From positions 1-64,000 of the forward strand of contig QHTB01000130.1 in NCBI GenBank assembly GCA_003220615.1: DNA of 64,000 nt, written 5' to 3'. The first letter of the stretch is position 1, and every line of letters begins with the position of its first letter. The stretch comes from Candidatus Rokuibacteriota bacterium (GTDB taxonomy: Bacteria > Methylomirabilota > Methylomirabilia > Rokubacteriales > CSP1-6). The position numbers and the translations under genes are program-made. This document shows, one piece after another, positions 19,352 to 28,299 of this stretch. The notes under the pieces are model-generated. The model was not told the origin of the DNA. It did not search any database and saw nothing but the letters and a program-made list of their open reading frames with translations.

Positions 19352-19824
19352 GTCACCTCCACGCCGACAACCGCCATGGCGGCGATGCCCTCCTTGCGAC
19401 CCAGCAGGCCCAGGCCCTCCGGACTCTTCGCCTTCACGCTGACGGCACCCCGGTCCACGCCGAGCGTGTCCGCCAGCCGCTTGGCCATCTCCTCCAGGTG
19501 GGGTTGCAGCCGTGGCGCCTGGGCCAGGACGGTGGCATCGACGTTCACCAGTCGGCCCCCGCGCGACCGCACCAGGTCCATGACCTTCTCGAGCAACACG
19601 AGGCTTGAGATGCCGTGATAGCGGGGATCGGTGTCGGGAAAATGCCGGCCGAGGTCGCCCATGGCCAGCGCCCCCAGGAGCGCCTCACCGACGGCGTGAG
19701 AGAGGACGTCGGCGTCGGAGTGGCCGTCGAGACCAGCCTCTGACTCGAGCGTCACGCCACCCAGAACGAGGGGCCTGCCGCGTCGCAGGGGATGGAGGTC
19801 GAAGCCGAAGCCGACGCGCGTCAC
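19348..19824 (-). CDS. ispF: 2-C-methyl-D-erythritol 2,4-cyclodiphosphate synthase
   Basis: Fifth step of the MEP isoprenoid pathway: cyclises CDP-ME 2-phosphate with loss of CMP. The 158 residues begin TRVGFGFDLHPL, with the zinc-binding D-x-H, and carry GHSDADVLSHA and AKSPEGLG motifs. The start is a GTG at 19824 making a GTGA overlap with ispD; the frame is open further upstream but only by running through ispD. The two genes act in the same pathway. Confidence 0.95.
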   Translation of the reverse strand: MTRVGFGFDLHPLRRGRPLVLGGVTLESEAGLDGHSDADVLSHAVGEALLGALAMGDLGRHFPDTDPRYHGISSLVLLEKVMDLVRSRGGRLVNVDATVLAQAPRLQPHLEEMAKRLADTLGVDRGAVSVKAKSPEGLGLLGRKEGIAAMAVVGVEVT

Positions 19825-20501
19825 GAGCGGGCGCGAGCCCGCGCACGTCGGAGATCCACCGGGGTCGTGATCTTCACATTCTCGGCGAGCCCGGGCACCA
19901 CCTGAACGCTCTGGCCGAGGCGCTCGACCAGCATCGCGTCGTCGGTCCCGATGAAGCCGTCGCGCCGGGCCTTGCCGTGCGCCTCTCGCAGGAGATCCGC
20001 CCGAAAGGCCTGAGGCGTCTGGACCGCCACGAGCTCCGCGCGGTCGACCGTGCTCTCGACCACGCCGCCGCTCACCCGCTTCACGGTCTCGGCGATCGGC
20101 AGAGCGCAAATGGCGGCGCCAGTCGCCCGCGCGGCCCCGAGGACGGCATCGATCAGCACCCGTGTGATGAACGGCCGCACGGCGTCGTGGACGACGACCA
20201 GGGCGCTGTCGGCGGGCACTGCGGCGAGGCCGCGGCTCACCGATTCCTGGCGCGTCCCGCCGCCCTCCACCACGGTGACCGGAGCCCCGCGCCCCCGCTC
20301 CAGCATCCGTCGTGTCCGCTCGACGTGCGCCGCCGGCGCGGCGACGACGACGCTATTGACGCGAGGATGTCGGACGAAGTGACGGACCGTGGCGACGAGG
20401 ATCGGCGCGCCGCCGAGAGCGAGAAACTGCTTCGGCGTGCGCCGGCCCAGGCGTGTGCCGACGCCGCCGGCCGGAATGACCACCGCCACGTCACGCACCA
20501 C
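19821..20501 (-). CDS. ispD: 2-C-methyl-D-erythritol 4-phosphate cytidylyltransferase
   Basis: Third step of the MEP pathway: makes CDP-methylerythritol from MEP and CTP. The 226 residues show the nucleotidyltransferase N-terminus VVIPAGGVGTRLGRRTPKQFL, then VHDAVRPF and VQTPQAF, and end in ENVKITTPVDL. It overlaps the PIN-TRAM gene upstream by 11 bases and ispF downstream by 4. Confidence 0.96.
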   Translation of the reverse strand: MVRDVAVVIPAGGVGTRLGRRTPKQFLALGGAPILVATVRHFVRHPRVNSVVVAAPAAHVERTRRMLERGRGAPVTVVEGGGTRQESVSRGLAAVPADSALVVVHDAVRPFITRVLIDAVLGAARATGAAICALPIAETVKRVSGGVVESTVDRAELVAVQTPQAFRADLLREAHGKARRDGFIGTDDAMLVERLGQSVQVVPGLAENVKITTPVDLRRARARARS

Positions 20502-21501
20502 GTGGTCCGGAGCCGTCCTCGTCGCGCAGACGCGTGAAGATCATCCGGCCAGCCGTCGTCTGCAGCACGCTGGTGACGACGACGTCGGCCGCCTGACCGA
20601 GATAGCGACGGCCGTGATCGACGACCACCATGGTGCCGTCGTCGAGATAGGCGACGCCCTGCCCGGCTTCCTTCCCCTCGCGCACCACCTGCACGCGCAT
20701 CGCCTCGCCGGGCAGGACCACGGGCTTGAGCGCGTTGGCCAGCTCGTTGATGTTGAGCACGGGCACGCCGCTGAGCTCCGCCATCTTGTTGAGGTTGTAG
20801 TCGTTGGTGAGCACCTTGGCGCCCAGCGTCTTGCCGAGCTCGATCAGCTTGCGGTCGACCTCACGGACGTGGGGGAAATCCGTGTCCATGATCTCGACCT
20901 TCACCTTGCGGCTACGCTGCAAGCGCTGCAAGACGTCGAATCCGCGCTTGCCCCGGTTCCGGCGCAGCGTATCGGGCGAGTCCGCGATCTGTTGCAGCTC
21001 ACCCAGCACGAACTGCGGCACGATCAGTGTTCCGTCGATGAAGCCGGCCTCGCACACGTCGGTGATGCGGCCGTCGATGATGACGGACGTGTCGAGCACC
21101 TTCGACAGCTCACCCCGCCGGCCGCCTGGGAAGAGGACGGCCGACACCGGCTCGAGGTCGGCCCGGCGGCGCAGCGCGGTGGCGGCGCCGAGGTACGCGC
21201 CGAGCAGTGCGGGCAATCCGACGCCGGCCATGCCGACGTTGGGCACGATCGAAGCGACCGCGGTCCCGATGGCGAGGCCGGCGATGATCCCGAAGAATCC
21301 GCCGACGGTCCCCCAGAAGAGGCGCTCGACCGGCACGCCAACGGCGCGGGTCTCCAACCAGACCGCGATGCCGCCGAGAAACGCGCCGGCGACGGCCCCG
21401 GCAGTGATCGGCACCTGGAAGGCGGGTGCCAGCTCGACGCCTGCCCAGGCCGAGAGCGCGACGACCATCGCGCGCGCGAGGAGGACGGTGCGGAGCTTCA
21501 T
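20491..21501 (-). CDS. Membrane-anchored PIN-TRAM domain protein (YacL-like)
   Basis: A 336-residue protein with four hydrophobic helices in residues 1-110, a PIN nuclease-like domain from about 130 (VLDTSVIIDGRITDVCEAGF, FVLGELQQIAD, LTNDYNLNKMAE), and a C-terminal TRAM RNA-binding domain (AMRVQVVREGKEAGQGVAYLDDGTMVVV). PIN domains cleave RNA using clustered acidic residues, several of which are visible. The architecture matches B. subtilis YacL, which also neighbours radA and ispD. Its substrate is not established. It overlaps radA by ATGA. Confidence 0.9.
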   Translation of the reverse strand: MKLRTVLLARAMVVALSAWAGVELAPAFQVPITAGAVAGAFLGGIAVWLETRAVGVPVERLFWGTVGGFFGIIAGLAIGTAVASIVPNVGMAGVGLPALLGAYLGAATALRRRADLEPVSAVLFPGGRRGELSKVLDTSVIIDGRITDVCEAGFIDGTLIVPQFVLGELQQIADSPDTLRRNRGKRGFDVLQRLQRSRKVKVEIMDTDFPHVREVDRKLIELGKTLGAKVLTNDYNLNKMAELSGVPVLNINELANALKPVVLPGEAMRVQVVREGKEAGQGVAYLDDGTMVVVDHGRRYLGQAADVVVTSVLQTTAGRMIFTRLRDEDGSGPRGA

Positions 21502-22862
21502 GACAGGAGCACGTCCAGCGCCTCGTGCACCGTCGCCACGCCGTGCGCTTCGAGAGGTGGGCGAGGCGTCTCGAGCAGGTTGCTCCTGGGCACGACCGCC
21601 TGGGTGAAGCCGAGCTGCGCCGCCTCACGCAGGCGAGCCTCGAGCCCGGTGACCGCGCGCACCTCTCCGGTCAAGCCCACCTCGCCGAGGACCACGACGT
21701 CGCCGCGCACGGGACGATCCATGTAGCTCGACGCGGCCGCAACGAGGACGGCGAGGTCGGCCGCCGGCTCCATGACGCGTCCTCCACCAGCGACGTTGAC
21801 GAAGACGTCCTGGCTGGCCAGCGGCACTCCTGCGCGCTTCTCGAGAACGGCGAGGAGCAGGCAGACCCGGTTGTAGTCGGCGCCGAGCACGGTGCGGCGT
21901 GGCGTCCCGAAGGACGCAGGCGCCACCAGTGCTTGCAGCTCGAGCAGAAGAGGACGCGTGCCTTCGAGACCTGCGACGATGACCGAGCCCGGGACGTCCT
22001 TGGGACGCTCGGCCAGGAAGAAGCCCGACGGGTTCTTGACCTCGAGCAGGCCGCGTTCGGCCATCTGGAAGACGCCGATCTCGTTGGTCGAGCCGAAGCG
22101 GTTCTTCACGGCGCGCAGGACGCGATAGGCATGATGCTGCTCACCCTCGAAGTAGAGCACGGTGTCGACCAGGTGCTCGAGGACACGAGGCCCGGCCAGG
22201 GCTCCCTCCTTGGTGACATGGCCGACCAGGAACGTCGCGATCCCTCGCCCCTTGGCGATCGTCATGAGCCGTCCCCCGCACTCCCGAACCTGGGCCACGC
22301 TGCCGGGGGCGGACTCCAGCGTGGGCAGAAACACGGTCTGGATCGAGTCGATGATCAGGACCTTTGGCTTCACGGTGTCGAGCTCGGCCTCCACGGTGAC
22401 GAGATCGGTCTCCGTCCACAGGAGCAGTCCATCGCTGCTGATGCCCAGGCGCTCGGCGCGCAGCTTCACCTGGGCGGCCGACTCCTCGGCAGACACGTAC
22501 AAGACCGGCGGCGCCGCCGTCGCCAGCGCGCGAGCCGCCTGGATGAGCAATGTGCTCTTGCCGATTCCCGGATCGCCCCCGATGAGCACGAGCGAGCCCG
22601 GCACCACGCCCCCGCCGAGCACGCGGTCGAGCTCACCGATGCCGGTCCGGAGACGGTCCGTGTGCTCCATGGTAATGTCGCTGAGCGCGCGAGGCCGGCT
22701 GCTCGACAGGCCGATCCGACGGCCACCCGGCTCTGGCGCAGCGCGCTCCTCGACCAGGGCCATCAGCTCTCCGGTCATCCGCTTGCAGTCCGGGCACGTG
22801 CCGGGCTTCGGGCTGGCGAAGCCGCACTGCTGGCAGCGATAGACGTTGCGGTCGCGCACCAT
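21498..22862 (-). CDS. radA: DNA repair protein RadA
   Basis: A RecA-like ATPase that processes branched recombination intermediates. The 454 residues carry an N-terminal C4 zinc finger (CQQCGFASPKPGTCPDCK), Walker A GGDPGIGKST near residue 95, the RadA-specific KNRFGSTNEIG motif and a C-terminal Lon-protease-like domain ending around EALDVLLS. It starts directly after mlaD with no gap. The radA-yacL-ispD-ispF-cysS order recalls Firmicutes and suggests an old conserved cluster. Confidence 0.96.
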   Translation of the reverse strand: MVRDRNVYRCQQCGFASPKPGTCPDCKRMTGELMALVEERAAPEPGGRRIGLSSSRPRALSDITMEHTDRLRTGIGELDRVLGGGVVPGSLVLIGGDPGIGKSTLLIQAARALATAAPPVLYVSAEESAAQVKLRAERLGISSDGLLLWTETDLVTVEAELDTVKPKVLIIDSIQTVFLPTLESAPGSVAQVRECGGRLMTIAKGRGIATFLVGHVTKEGALAGPRVLEHLVDTVLYFEGEQHHAYRVLRAVKNRFGSTNEIGVFQMAERGLLEVKNPSGFFLAERPKDVPGSVIVAGLEGTRPLLLELQALVAPASFGTPRRTVLGADYNRVCLLLAVLEKRAGVPLASQDVFVNVAGGGRVMEPAADLAVLVAAASSYMDRPVRGDVVVLGEVGLTGEVRAVTGLEARLREAAQLGFTQAVVPRSNLLETPRPPLEAHGVATVHEALDVLLS

Positions 22863-24086
22863 CTATCTTCTCTCCGGGGAGGCAGCGGGCTCGTTCTTGC
22901 CCTTATCCCCCTGCTCGCCAAGTCGGCGGAGGAAGTATTTCAGGATCGTGCTCCGCTGGGCCCCGTCGAGGATGGCGACGAGACGCTCGTAGAGCGTCGG
23001 ATCGGCGATGAGGGCGCCGAGCGTTCCCTCGCCCTCGTTGACCTTGGCCGTGATCTCTTTCAGGTTCCCCACCGCCACCCGCAGATCGTCTACCGCACTG
23101 CGGAGACCCGCGTCGCTCGAGTCGTCCTTGACCAGGCTGCCCAGCGTCCCCCGACCACCGACGATCCGGTCCGAGACCTCTCTCAGATTGTGGCTGACGA
23201 CACGGAGGTCCTCCAAGACCTGCTTGTACTTCGGATCGAAGAGCAGGCCGGGCAGGAGGCCGTCTTCGGCATTCGGCGTCTCAGCGGCGCGCCCGACGCG
23301 CTCCATGGCCGCCACCAGCTTCCGGGCCGCCTCGGTGGAGCGGGGTGACGTGAGCACCCCGACGGCGCCCTCACCCTGCTCGACCCGATCGAGGACCTTC
23401 TGGGTGGCCGTGATGAGCCCGTTGAGCTTCTGCAAGGCTACCGGCTCTTCGTAGAGGAGGGCGTGGGCCCAGCCGCGGCCGGTCCGGGCCTCGGTCACGA
23501 TCCGCTCGAGCTGCTCGGTGGCCCGCCGGGCCGACCCGGTCGTCGCCGAGACATCGTCCATGACCTTCGACTCATTGAACGACCGCGCCATCTTGCCGAG
23601 ATTCTCGGTGAGGGCGGCGACGTTCTTCACGGTCTCCGTCCCCTGGGTCAGCACCTGGCCGACGTCCACCGGATCGCGGGCCGCGATGATGCCGTCGGGC
23701 GGGACGACCGGGGCGTCGGGGGTGCCAACGGTGATCTCCACGATCTTGTCGCCGAGCAGGCCCTGCGTGTCGATGCGGGCCACGGAATTCTGGCGGATGC
23801 GGTCGGCGTACTTCCGCGTGATGTTCAGATCCACCCGCACCTTGCCACCGGGCTGGGACGGCAGATGAACCGCCGACACCCGGCCGATCTGCACTCCCGC
23901 CAGGCGCACGGTCGCCCCTTCGGTAAGGCCACCCACCTCGGTGAAGTCGGCGTGGACCGTGTAGCGCGCCTCGAAGAGGCGCGCCCGGGCGCCGAGCGCG
24001 TAGATCATGCCCAGGAACGTGGCAAGCGCGATGATGACGAAGAGGCCCACCCGGAACTGCGAGGCGAGTCGGCGGCGGTCAGACAC
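22863..24086 (-). CDS. mlaD: MCE-domain lipid transport protein (MlaD-like)
   Basis: Periplasmic, membrane-anchored substrate-binding part of the Mla phospholipid transporter. One N-terminal transmembrane helix (VGLFVIIALATFLGMIYAL) is followed by the MCE domain at about residues 38-120 (ADFTEVGGLTEGATVRLAGVQIGRV, GLLGDKIVEI). A long helical C-terminal region extends to residue 407. E. coli MlaD is about 183 residues, so this is the longer form with a helical tail that may span further into the periplasm (inference). The GTG start overlaps mlaF by 8 bases. Confidence 0.9.
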   Translation of the reverse strand: MSDRRRLASQFRVGLFVIIALATFLGMIYALGARARLFEARYTVHADFTEVGGLTEGATVRLAGVQIGRVSAVHLPSQPGGKVRVDLNITRKYADRIRQNSVARIDTQGLLGDKIVEITVGTPDAPVVPPDGIIAARDPVDVGQVLTQGTETVKNVAALTENLGKMARSFNESKVMDDVSATTGSARRATEQLERIVTEARTGRGWAHALLYEEPVALQKLNGLITATQKVLDRVEQGEGAVGVLTSPRSTEAARKLVAAMERVGRAAETPNAEDGLLPGLLFDPKYKQVLEDLRVVSHNLREVSDRIVGGRGTLGSLVKDDSSDAGLRSAVDDLRVAVGNLKEITAKVNEGEGTLGALIADPTLYERLVAILDGAQRSTILKYFLRRLGEQGDKGKNEPAASPERR

Positions 24087-24831
24087 GGTAAGACGTCGCG
24101 TCGCCAGTCAGGAATGCGTGGACGGCCGGTTCGTCGCTGTCGAGCACGGCGTCGCGCGGCCCGAGGGCCGCGAACCGGCCGTCGATGAGGACGGCCACGC
24201 GGGTCGCCACGGCTCGCGTGAGCTCGAGATCGTGCGTGACCACGATGGAAGTGTCGCATACCCGCGCCTGCACTTCCGAGATGAGATCGGAGACGAGGTG
24301 GGCATTGGTCGGGTCGAGGCCCGCCGTGGGCTCATCGTAGAGCATCATCTCCGGCTCGAGCATGAGTGCGCGCGCGATGCCTACACGCTTGCGCATGCCG
24401 CCCGAGAGCTCGGAGGGCAGGAGCGGTAGCACGTCCTCCCTGAGTCCGACACGCGCCAGTGCCTCCACCACACGCCCCTGGATCTCGTCTTCGGACAGCC
24501 GCATGTGCTCGCGCAGCGGGTACGCGACGTTCTCGTGGATCGTGAGCGAGTCGAACAGCGCGGCCCCCTGGAACACGAACCCCATACGACGCCGGAACGG
24601 CAGGAGCTCCTCTTCGCTCAGCGCCTCGATGTTCTGACCGAAGACTTTGATCTGGCCCTGATCCGGCTGGATGAGGCCGGCGATGTGCCGGAGCAGCACG
24701 GTCTTCCCGGAGCCGCTCCCTCCCATGACCACGAGCGTCTCGGCCTTGAACGCTTCGAACGACAGGCCCTGGAGGACTTCGAGGCTGTCGAAGCGCTTCC
24801 AGACGTCGTTGACCTCGACGATCGCTGTCAT
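24079..24831 (-). CDS. mlaF: Mla lipid transporter ATP-binding protein
   Basis: ABC ATPase that powers the MlaE permease. The 250 residues contain Walker A GGSGSGKTVLL, the Q-loop, signature LSGGMRKRVGIARAL and Walker B MMLYDEPTAGLDP. The LSGGMRKR form and the TAGLDPTNAHLV segment fit the MlaF subfamily. It lies 4 bases after mlaE and just before mlaD. Confidence 0.93.
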   Translation of the reverse strand: MTAIVEVNDVWKRFDSLEVLQGLSFEAFKAETLVVMGGSGSGKTVLLRHIAGLIQPDQGQIKVFGQNIEALSEEELLPFRRRMGFVFQGAALFDSLTIHENVAYPLREHMRLSEDEIQGRVVEALARVGLREDVLPLLPSELSGGMRKRVGIARALMLEPEMMLYDEPTAGLDPTNAHLVSDLISEVQARVCDTSIVVTHDLELTRAVATRVAVLIDGRFAALGPRDAVLDSDEPAVHAFLTGDATSYRV

Positions 24832-24835
24832 CGCC

Positions 24836-25603
24836 TTACTGTCCCCAGAAGAAGATGAGAAACAGCTTGGTGAGGAAGAAGTCGGAGACGATCACCCCCA
24901 TCGTGACGTGGACGACGGTGGCCGTCGTTGCCCGCCCCAACCCTTCCGTGCCTCCCTCGACGCTCAGGCCGTTGTAGCAGCCGATCAGCGTGACGATGCC
25001 GCCGAAGAAGAAGCTCTTGCCCACCCCCATGAGGAAGTCGCGCGGCACGACCCAGTAGGTCGTCACGTTCCAGTAGGTGTACATGTCGGCGCCGCGCTCG
25101 AGGTTCATGATGATCATGCCGCCGAGCACCCCGACCGCGTCGGACAGCACGGTGAGGAGCGGAAACACGACGACCGCGGCCAGGAGCCGGGGCACGATCA
25201 AGCGTTTGACGTAGTTCACGCCGAGCGTCCGAAGGGCGTCGATCTGCTCGGTGACCTTCATCGAACCGAGCTCGGCGGTGATGCCGGACGCGACCTTGCC
25301 GCCCACGAGAATGGCGGTGAGCACCGGCCCGAGCTCGCGGAGGATCGCCAGCGCGCTCACCGGGCCGACGTACGCTTCCGCGCCGAACCGCGCCATGTTG
25401 ATGGCGCTCTGCAGCGCGAACACCATGCCCGTGAAGACGGCGGCGACGAGGGCCACGCCGAGCGAGCGCACGCCCATCACCTCGATCTCGTGGACCACGT
25501 GCTGCAGATAGGCGGGCGGGAGGGCCAGATTCCGCACCACGCTGGCGGCGAGGATGCTCAGGCCGCCATACCAGAGCACCGTGCGTCGGAGGTACGCTTC
25601 CAT
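24836..25603 (-). CDS. mlaE: Mla lipid transporter permease
   Basis: Inner-membrane permease of the MlaEFD complex, which moves phospholipid between the inner and outer membrane in Gram-negative bacteria. The 255 residues show the MlaE family pattern: about five membrane segments, FTGMVFALQSA, and ELGPVLTAILVGGKVASGITAELGSMKVTEQIDAL. The order mlaE-mlaF-mlaD is standard. No mlaB or mlaC gene is adjacent; a lipoprotein gene precedes instead. Confidence 0.94.
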   Translation of the reverse strand: MEAYLRRTVLWYGGLSILAASVVRNLALPPAYLQHVVHEIEVMGVRSLGVALVAAVFTGMVFALQSAINMARFGAEAYVGPVSALAILRELGPVLTAILVGGKVASGITAELGSMKVTEQIDALRTLGVNYVKRLIVPRLLAAVVVFPLLTVLSDAVGVLGGMIIMNLERGADMYTYWNVTTYWVVPRDFLMGVGKSFFFGGIVTLIGCYNGLSVEGGTEGLGRATTATVVHVTMGVIVSDFFLTKLFLIFFWGQ

Positions 25604-25606
25604 CCA

Positions 25607-26110
25607 CTACTCCGTGGCGAACGACTGGACGAGCCGCGCGAAATCGTCGCGGCCGGCCGCGAAGGCTGCCGGGTCCGCGGCGTAGATCAAGTCATACACA
25701 CAGCGCCCGTCGGTCACGACGAACGTCTCGATCTTCATCCGCGAGCCGGTCCGGCCATTGGCTGCCTCCAGCACGGTGTGGGCGGCCCGATGGCCATCGA
25801 CGGTCGCCTCGCCCCGCTCGACGGTTGTCCGCCGGGTCAGGCCGTGCAGCAACCGGCGCTCGAGGAACGCGAGCGGCCGGCTCGCCCGCCGAGCGTCACA
25901 CTCGGCGTGGACGAGGATGCCGGCGCGGTCGGTGACGTCGCGCAGCTCGAGGTCCGCGTGGCCGTCCGAGATCATGGTCCACCCAGAACCGGGCATCGTC
26001 ACGCGGTAGCCCTTGGCCGAGTGGAACACGCCAGGATCGACGCGATGGCTCGCGCAACCAGCGATGAGCGCCGCCGCCACGATCAGGAAGGGCCGGCGCC
26101 CTTGCCGCAC
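25607..26110 (-). CDS. Putative lipoprotein of unknown function before mlaE
   Basis: About 167 residues from a GTG at 26110, beginning RQGRRPFLIVAAALIAGCASH: a short positive N-terminus, a hydrophobic stretch and a lipobox LIAGC, so a lipid-anchored envelope protein is likely. The rest (YRVTMPGSGWTMISDGHADLELR and onward) resembles no family I can name with certainty. The longer open frame overlaps hisIE and would bury the signal peptide, so I reject it. It lies 3 bases before mlaE and 4 bases after hisIE; the position suggests an accessory role in lipid transport, which is inference. Confidence 0.72.
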   Translation of the reverse strand: MRQGRRPFLIVAAALIAGCASHRVDPGVFHSAKGYRVTMPGSGWTMISDGHADLELRDVTDRAGILVHAECDARRASRPLAFLERRLLHGLTRRTTVERGEATVDGHRAAHTVLEAANGRTGSRMKIETFVVTDGRCVYDLIYAADPAAFAAGRDDFARLVQSFATE

Positions 26111-26114
26111 GGGA

Positions 26115-26747
26115 TCACGCGCCTGGCGTCGCGCGCGCCTGATGTCGCCGGGCCAACTCCTCGAGCACGTCGTGGACCGCGATGCCGCGCGCCCCGAGCA
26201 GGACGATCGTGTGGAACCACAGGTCGGCGACCTCCTCCACGACGCGGCGGTCGCCCTCGCCACCGAGCGCGGCCGTGATGACCTCGGTCGCCTCCTCGCC
26301 GATCTTGCGGGCGATCGCCGGCTCGCCGCGCGCGAGCAGCCCGGCCACGTAAGACCCGGCGGGCGCGCCGGTCTTTCGGCTGGCCACGATCCGCTCGAGA
26401 CGCTCGATCATCGTGGCCCCCGGCGGTCCGGCCTTGATCGCCGTGAAGAAGCACGTCCGGTTGCCCGTGTGACAGGCCACACCCTCCTGGTGGACCTGCA
26501 CGAGCAGCACGTCGGCGTCGCAGTCGACGTAGACGCCTTGTACGTGCTGGACGTGACCCGACGTCTCGCCCTTCTGCCAGAGCCGCTCGCGCGACCGCGA
26601 CCAGAAGTGCGTCAACCCCGTCCGCAGCGTGGTGTCGAGCGCTTCCCGATCCATCCACGCCACCATCAGGACCTCGCCGGTGTCCGCTTCCTGCACCACG
26701 GCGGGAATCAGCCCGCGCTCGTCGAACTTGAGGCCGTCGATCGTCAT
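26115..26747 (-). CDS. hisIE: Bifunctional phosphoribosyl-AMP cyclohydrolase / phosphoribosyl-ATP pyrophosphatase
   Basis: Fused enzyme for steps 2 and 3 of histidine synthesis. The HisI part (residues 1 to about 110) has the metal-binding [28 protein letters not shown] segment; the HisE part (about 112-205) has [12 protein letters not shown] and EEVADLWFH. Fusion of these two domains is common. The ATG overlaps the hisF stop by 4 bases. The C-terminal tail HQARATPGA is short and unremarkable. Confidence 0.95.
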   Translation of the reverse strand: MTIDGLKFDERGLIPAVVQEADTGEVLMVAWMDREALDTTLRTGLTHFWSRSRERLWQKGETSGHVQHVQGVYVDCDADVLLVQVHQEGVACHTGNRTCFFTAIKAGPPGATMIERLERIVASRKTGAPAGSYVAGLLARGEPAIARKIGEEATEVITAALGGEGDRRVVEEVADLWFHTIVLLGARGIAVHDVLEELARRHQARATPGA

Positions 26748-27586
26748 GGCTCGAGGCGCACTTCGACGCCTCGCTCGCGCAGGTATGCCTTGGCCTCGGC
26801 GACCGTGTGGAGGCCGAAGTGGAAGATCGACGCAGCCAGGACGGCGTCAGCCGATCCATCGACGAGCCCTTCCCAGAGATGCTCGAGCGTGCCCGCGCCG
26901 CCGGAGGCGATGACCGGAATCGACACCGCAGTGGACACGGCCCGCGTGAGCTCGAGATCGTAGCCGTCCTTGGTGCCGTCACGATCCATGCTCGTCAGGA
27001 GAATCTCGCCGGCGCCGAGCCGGGCGGCCTCGCGAGCCCATTCGACGGCGTCGCGACCGGCCGCCCGACGACCGCCGTGCGTGTAGACCTCCCATGTTGT
27101 CGCGGAAGCCGCCAGCCCGGCTTGCGCCGCAGCTGCCCTGTTCGAGGTGCGGGGTGGCTCCGGTCGCGAGGCATCGCTTGGCTGCGTTTGTCTCGCGTCG
27201 ATGGCCACCACGATGCACTGGCTGCCGAACCGTTCAGCGGCCTCCGAGATCAGCTCGGGTCGCGCGAGCGCCGACGTGTTGAGCGAGACCTTGTCGGCCC
27301 CCGCCCGCAGCAGCGCGCGAACGTCCTCGATGCCCCGGATGCCGCCGCCCACGGTGAGTGGCATGTAGATCCGCTCCGCCGTCTGAGCCACCACGCCGAG
27401 CATGATTTTCCGGTTCTCGTGCGACGCCGTGATGTCGAGGAAGACCAGCTCATCGGCGCCTTGCGCGTCGTAGGCCTCGGCGGCGGCCACCGGATCGCCG
27501 GCATCGCGCAGATCGACGAAGCGGACCCCCTTCACGACGCGGCCGTCCTTGACGTCGAGACAGGGGATGACGCGCTTGGTCAGCAT
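26744..27586 (-). CDS. hisF: Imidazole glycerol phosphate synthase, cyclase subunit, with an internal insertion
   Basis: Forms imidazole glycerol phosphate and AICAR using ammonia delivered by HisH. The (beta/alpha)8 barrel is intact, with the catalytic aspartate in [10 protein letters not shown] near residue 11 and the second in DITASHEN or [11 protein letters not shown]. HisF is normally about 252-258 residues; this one has 280 because of about 27 extra residues between IDAR (131-132) and WEVYTHGG (165). The insert is rich in Ala, Pro, Arg and Ser and lies in the loop after a central strand, where it may be tolerated. The encoding DNA resembles part of hisG's end. Confidence 0.95.
   Translation of the reverse strand: MLTKRVIPCLDVKDGRVVKGVRFVDLRDAGDPVAAAEAYDAQGADELVFLDITASHENRKIMLGVVAQTAERIYMPLTVGGGIRGIEDVRALLRAGADKVSLNTSALARPELISEAAERFGSQCIVVAIDARQTQPSDASRPEPPRTSNRAAAAQAGLAASATTWEVYTHGGRRAAGRDAVEWAREAARLGAGEILLTSMDRDGTKDGYDLELTRAVSTAVSIPVIASGGAGTLEHLWEGLVDGSADAVLAASIFHFGLHTVAEAKAYLRERGVEVRLEP
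27095..27197 (-). repeat. In-frame insertion element in hisF (copy A of a small repeat)
   Basis: The segment 27115-27197 shares 13 identical bases (CCTGTTCGAGGTG at 27137) and 10 identical bases (TGGCTGCGTT at 27179) with 30858-30915 in the hisG tail, plus weaker flanking similarity. Its ends are partly complementary (CGCAGC/GCTGCG), so it could fold as a hairpin. It encodes part of the extra HisF residues. About 26 bases are present here and absent in copy B. Confidence 0.5.
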
Positions 27587-28299
27587 GCGAGCGCCGTCAG
27601 CGCCTGACGAAGATCGATGGCGCCGGTGTAGAGCGCGCGTCCGACCACGGTGCCGATCACGCCCGGAATCGACGCCAACCGTCGCAGGTCCTCGAGTCGG
27701 GCCACGCCCCCCGAGGCGAGGACGGGCAGGTCGACCGTACGCGCGAGCCCTTCGGTGTGCTCGACGTTCGGTCCCTGTTCCGTGCCATCGCGCGTGATGT
27801 CCGTGTAGAGGAGCGCCGCCGCGCCCACGTCGCGCGCACGCATCCCCAGCTCGGCTGTCGTCGTGTCGGCGACTTCCGTCCATCCCTTCACGGCGACGCG
27901 TTCGCCCCGAGCATCCACGGCGACGATCACGCGATCCGGAAACGCGCGGCACACCTCGCCGAGAAAGCGAGCATCCAGTGCGGCTCGCGTTCCGAGCACC
28001 ACCCACCGTGCCCCGGCCTCGATCGTGGCCTCGACCGCAGCCAGATCGCGCAAGCCACCGCCGACCTCGACCGGAACCGGCGCCACCGCGGCGACGACGG
28101 CGGCGACGAGCGTCGTCTGACGGACCGCGCCAAAGGCACCGTCGAGGTCGATCACGTGCAGGCGCTCGGCGCCGAGACCGGCCCAGCGAGCGGCCATGGC
28201 CACCGGATCATCGGAGAACACCGTGGCCTGGTCGGCGCGACCCTCGCGCAGGCGAACGCACCGGCCGTCCTTGATGTCGACGGCCGGGATGATGGTCAC
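27580..28299 (-). CDS. hisA: 1-(5-phosphoribosyl)-5-[(5-phosphoribosylamino)methylideneamino]imidazole-4-carboxamide isomerase
   Basis: Amadori-type isomerase of histidine synthesis, a TIM barrel related to HisF. The 239 residues start [16 protein letters not shown] with the catalytic Asp, and include VEVGGGLRD and [10 protein letters not shown] with the second Asp. I place the start at the GTG at 28299, overlapping the hisH stop as GTGA; residues further upstream in the open frame belong to hisH read out of frame. It overlaps hisF by 7 bases. Confidence 0.96.
   Translation of the reverse strand: MTIIPAVDIKDGRCVRLREGRADQATVFSDDPVAMAARWAGLGAERLHVIDLDGAFGAVRQTTLVAAVVAAVAPVPVEVGGGLRDLAAVEATIEAGARWVVLGTRAALDARFLGEVCRAFPDRVIVAVDARGERVAVKGWTEVADTTTAELGMRARDVGAAALLYTDITRDGTEQGPNVEHTEGLARTVDLPVLASGGVARLEDLRRLASIPGVIGTVVGRALYTGAIDLRQALTALAC

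Noticed and set aside
27061-27200. hisF as a fused or broken gene because of its length
   Set aside because: The barrel sequence resumes in frame on both sides of the insertion and all catalytic segments are present, so I treat it as an in-frame insertion.
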